Positions 62,431 through 64,000 of a stretch of 64,000 bases of DNA are shown here, one piece after another. The notes beneath the pieces were generated by a model, which worked only from the letters and a program-made list of their open reading frames with translations, did no database searches and was not told where the DNA came from. Within the stretch, counting starts at the first letter, position 1. Every line of letters starts with the position of its first letter. The position numbers and the translations under genes are program-made. Source of the stretch: an uncultured Planctomycetaceae bacterium (GTDB lineage: Bacteria; Planctomycetota; Planctomycetia; Planctomycetales; Planctomycetaceae); assembly GCA_943787265.1 (NCBI GenBank), contig CALSLT010000021.1, positions 124,001 to 188,000 of the forward strand, in the 5' to 3' direction.

Positions 62431-63186
62431 ATGACAGACAGCGAAAAGAATTCGTCAGAAGCCTCAGGCGAGGCGATGATTGAGGCCAAAGGTCTCAGCA
62501 AATTTTACGGCCCGTTCGTTGCGACCAAAGATGTGTCGTTCGAAGTGCCTCGCGGACAGGTTGCCGCCTTTCTCGGCCCGAACGGTGCCGGAAAATCGAC
62601 GACCATGAAGATGCTCACCGGCTATCTGGCTCCGACAGAAGGTTCCGCCACAATCGGTGGGCACAACGTCCAGTCTGACCGGATCGCCGCCAGCGAGATG
62701 CTCGGGTACCTCCCGGAAAACGGTCCGCTGTACGAAGAGATGACTCCGAAAGGTCTGCTATCGTACCTCGGGGCCGCTCGCGGGATGTTCGCCGACGACC
62801 TGCAAAGCCGCATGGAGTTTGTGGCCGTTCGGTGTTCACTGAAATCAGTCTGGAGCAAGCCGATCAGCAAACTGTCGAAGGGTTTTCGGCAGCGAGTTGG
62901 CATGGCTCAGGCACTGCTCCATGACCCGGAAGTGCTGATTCTCGACGAACCAACCAGCGGACTGGATCCGAATCAGGTTCACGGTGTCCGCGATCTGATT
63001 ACCAGTCTTGCCGAAACCAAGACGATCCTTCTGTCGACGCACATTCTTCGCGAAGTGCAAGCCGTGTGCAGTCGAGTCGTCCTGATCAATCAGGGGCGAG
63101 TCGTCTTCGACGGACCGGTCAGCGAGATGGCTGGAACAGAACAGGAAATGGAAGATCGCTTCCGCGAGCTGACGGTCGCGACATAG
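62431..63186 (+). CDS. ABC transporter ATP-binding protein (GldA-like)
   Basis: 251 residues. Walker A GPNGAGKST, Q-loop region LGYLPENGPLYEEMTP, signature LSKGFRQRVGMAQALLHDPE, Walker B VLILDEPTSGLD, and H-loop LLSTHILREV. MIEAKGLSKFYGPFVATKDV is the conserved start. The gene order ATPase then long membrane permease, and the similarity to gliding-motility GldA and Nos/Yhi exporters, suggest a lipid or polysaccharide exporter rather than an importer; the substrate is unknown. A REP-like repeat separates it from the permease. Confidence 0.9.
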   Translation: MTDSEKNSSEASGEAMIEAKGLSKFYGPFVATKDVSFEVPRGQVAAFLGPNGAGKSTTMKMLTGYLAPTEGSATIGGHNVQSDRIAASEMLGYLPENGPLYEEMTPKGLLSYLGAARGMFADDLQSRMEFVAVRCSLKSVWSKPISKLSKGFRQRVGMAQALLHDPEVLILDEPTSGLDPNQVHGVRDLITSLAETKTILLSTHILREVQAVCSRVVLINQGRVVFDGPVSEMAGTEQEMEDRFRELTVAT

Positions 63187-63188
63187 AC

Positions 63189-63210
63189 GTAGGGTGCGTC
63201 TCGACGCACC
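63189..63210. repeat. Single GTAG palindrome (REP type A)
   Basis: 22 bp beginning GTAGGGTGCG and ending ACGCACC, the same as one half of the REPIN-like elements at 49711 and 51560, but without an inverted partner nearby. It lies inside the transporter operon. Confidence 0.8.
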
Positions 63211-63273
63211 ACTTTTGAGCTACTAGCGGATTTTGAACTCGAATTTTGACTCAAGATATAACGGGATTGAGAA

Positions 63274-64000
63274 ATGCGGACTCACACGATTTTCGCTGTG
63301 TTGAAGCGAAACCTGATGAGCTATTTCTCCGGGGTGCTGGGTTACCTCTTCATCGTGGTCTTCGTGATTGCTGCGGCGTCGAGCGCGTTTAACGCTCAGT
63401 TCTTCACGAACAACCTAGCCAACCTCGATCAGCTCACGGCAGCGTTTCCTTACCTGCTGCTTTTCATCATTCCAGCCATCACGATGACATCGTGGGCGGA
63501 AGAAAAGCGACTGGGCACCGACGAACTGCTATTTACTCTGCCGGCGACGGACTTCGAGATTCTGCTCGGCAAGTTCCTTTCGCTGGTTGTTGTTTACGGA
63601 GTGGCTCTGGCGTTCTCTCTGACCCAATTGATCGTGCTTGGCTTCTACGCCGATCCCGACTGGGGGCTGCTCCTGACAACTTACTTTGGATACTGGCTGG
63701 CCGGTTCCACGCTGATCAGCCTCGGCATGTTCGCCTCGGTCCTCACAAGCAGCGTTACCGTGGCGTTCGTTCTCGGTGCGGCCATTTGTGCAGTCCCGAT
63801 CTTCATCGGCCACTTGGCCAGCAGCCGACCGGTGATTGACAACCCAACATTCGGTGACACAGTCGCAGACATGTTGAATTCCTTCTGCAGTGAATTGAGC
63901 CTCGGCGAACGATTGAACGAGTTCGCGATCGGCGTCGTCCCATTCAGCGGGCTCGTTTACTTCCTGTCGTTGATTATCTTTTCGCTGTACCTCAACGCGG
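63274..64000 (+). CDS. ABC transporter permease (GldF-like), 3' end outside window
   Basis: From ATG 63274 the frame stays open to the window end (242 codons visible). It begins MRTHTIFAVLKRNLMSYFSG, followed by several hydrophobic segments (VLGYLFIVVFVIAAASSAF; AFPYLLLFIIPAITMTSWAE; LSLVVVYGVALAFSLTQLIV; TYFGYWLAGSTLISLGMFAS; VTVAFVLGAAICAVPIFIGH). EEKRLGTDELLFTLPATDFE between the first helices is the coupling loop typical of ABC-2/GldF permeases. It pairs with the ATPase upstream. Confidence 0.88.
   Translation, partial: MRTHTIFAVLKRNLMSYFSGVLGYLFIVVFVIAAASSAFNAQFFTNNLANLDQLTAAFPYLLLFIIPAITMTSWAEEKRLGTDELLFTLPATDFEILLGKFLSLVVVYGVALAFSLTQLIVLGFYADPDWGLLLTTYFGYWLAGSTLISLGMFASVLTSSVTVAFVLGAAICAVPIFIGHLASSRPVIDNPTFGDTVADMLNSFCSELSLGERLNEFAIGVVPFSGLVYFLSLIIFSLYLNA

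Overview
The window looks like chromosomal DNA of a planctomycete (Planctomycetota). The case rests on a PSCyt1/DUF1549-DUF1553 protein, a Tat-exported DUF1501 protein, a DUF1080-esterase fusion, a DUF6528-like protein, an archaeal-type tetrahydromethanopterin C1 gene (fhcC), an OleC-like ligase, a histone-H1-like repeat protein and ECF-type sigma factors. Genus cannot be fixed from sequence alone. No rRNA or tRNA gene, CRISPR array or replication origin was seen.

Layout. 0-5.6 kb: 3' part of a giant RTX/adhesin-like gene. 5.7-13.9 kb: histone-like gene, then central metabolism (aspartate-type aminotransferase, citrate synthase, redoxin, fhcC, oleC, cysC). 14.4-19.8 kb: BON-domain protein, an unknown small protein, and a two-gene minus-strand unit made of a degenerate membrane Ser/Thr kinase and a secreted heme-motif protein. 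20.2-26.3 kb: 2-oxoacid:ferredoxin oxidoreductase korAB, an MDR dehydrogenase, rpmA, a cyclase-family protein and an unknown small protein. 27.1-31.8 kb: methyltransferase, PHP-domain gene (frameshifted at a G8 run), CDP-alcohol phosphatidyltransferase, hisB, a Nudix-like protein and a Tat-exported YbjN-like protein. 31.9-36.0 kb: a 1494-bp insertion sequence inside a DUF1080-esterase gene, with a DUF6528-like gene upstream. 36.1-47.0 kb: three very large membrane hydrolase genes (M48 peptidase, GHSHG hydrolase, patatin). 47.1-54.3 kb: oxygenase, two small unknowns, aldolase, esterase, sigma factor, pyrD and a cytochrome-like protein. 54.4-59.9 kb: a ParDE-like toxin-antitoxin pair directly upstream of the PSCyt1/DUF1501 pair. 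60.1-60.4 kb: a compact structured RNA-like element and a long inverted repeat. 60.4-64 kb: an ECF sigma factor with an anti-sigma factor that carries two c-heme motifs, and a Gld-type ABC transporter cut by the window edge.

How the genes fit together. gltA and korAB supply two TCA-cycle steps, the second through ferredoxin. PSCyt1 and DUF1501 proteins, the secreted esterase, the DUF1080 fusion and the aldolase fit the polysaccharide-degrading habit of the phylum. Two ECF sigma factors, one degenerate kinase and one heme-motif anti-sigma factor provide signalling.

Most noteworthy: (1) the intergenic element at 60086-60236, which has an ideal Shine-Dalgarno, a 12-codon ORF, an internal anti-Shine-Dalgarno arm and a strong terminator; (2) the anti-sigma factor with two CxxCH motifs outside the membrane; (3) an exactly reconstructable IS insertion with a 4-bp GTAG target duplication; (4) several GTAG...CTAC palindromic repeats of REP/REPIN type; (5) a G8 frameshift in the PHP gene; (6) the giant hydrolase cluster with 15-bp acidic repeats.
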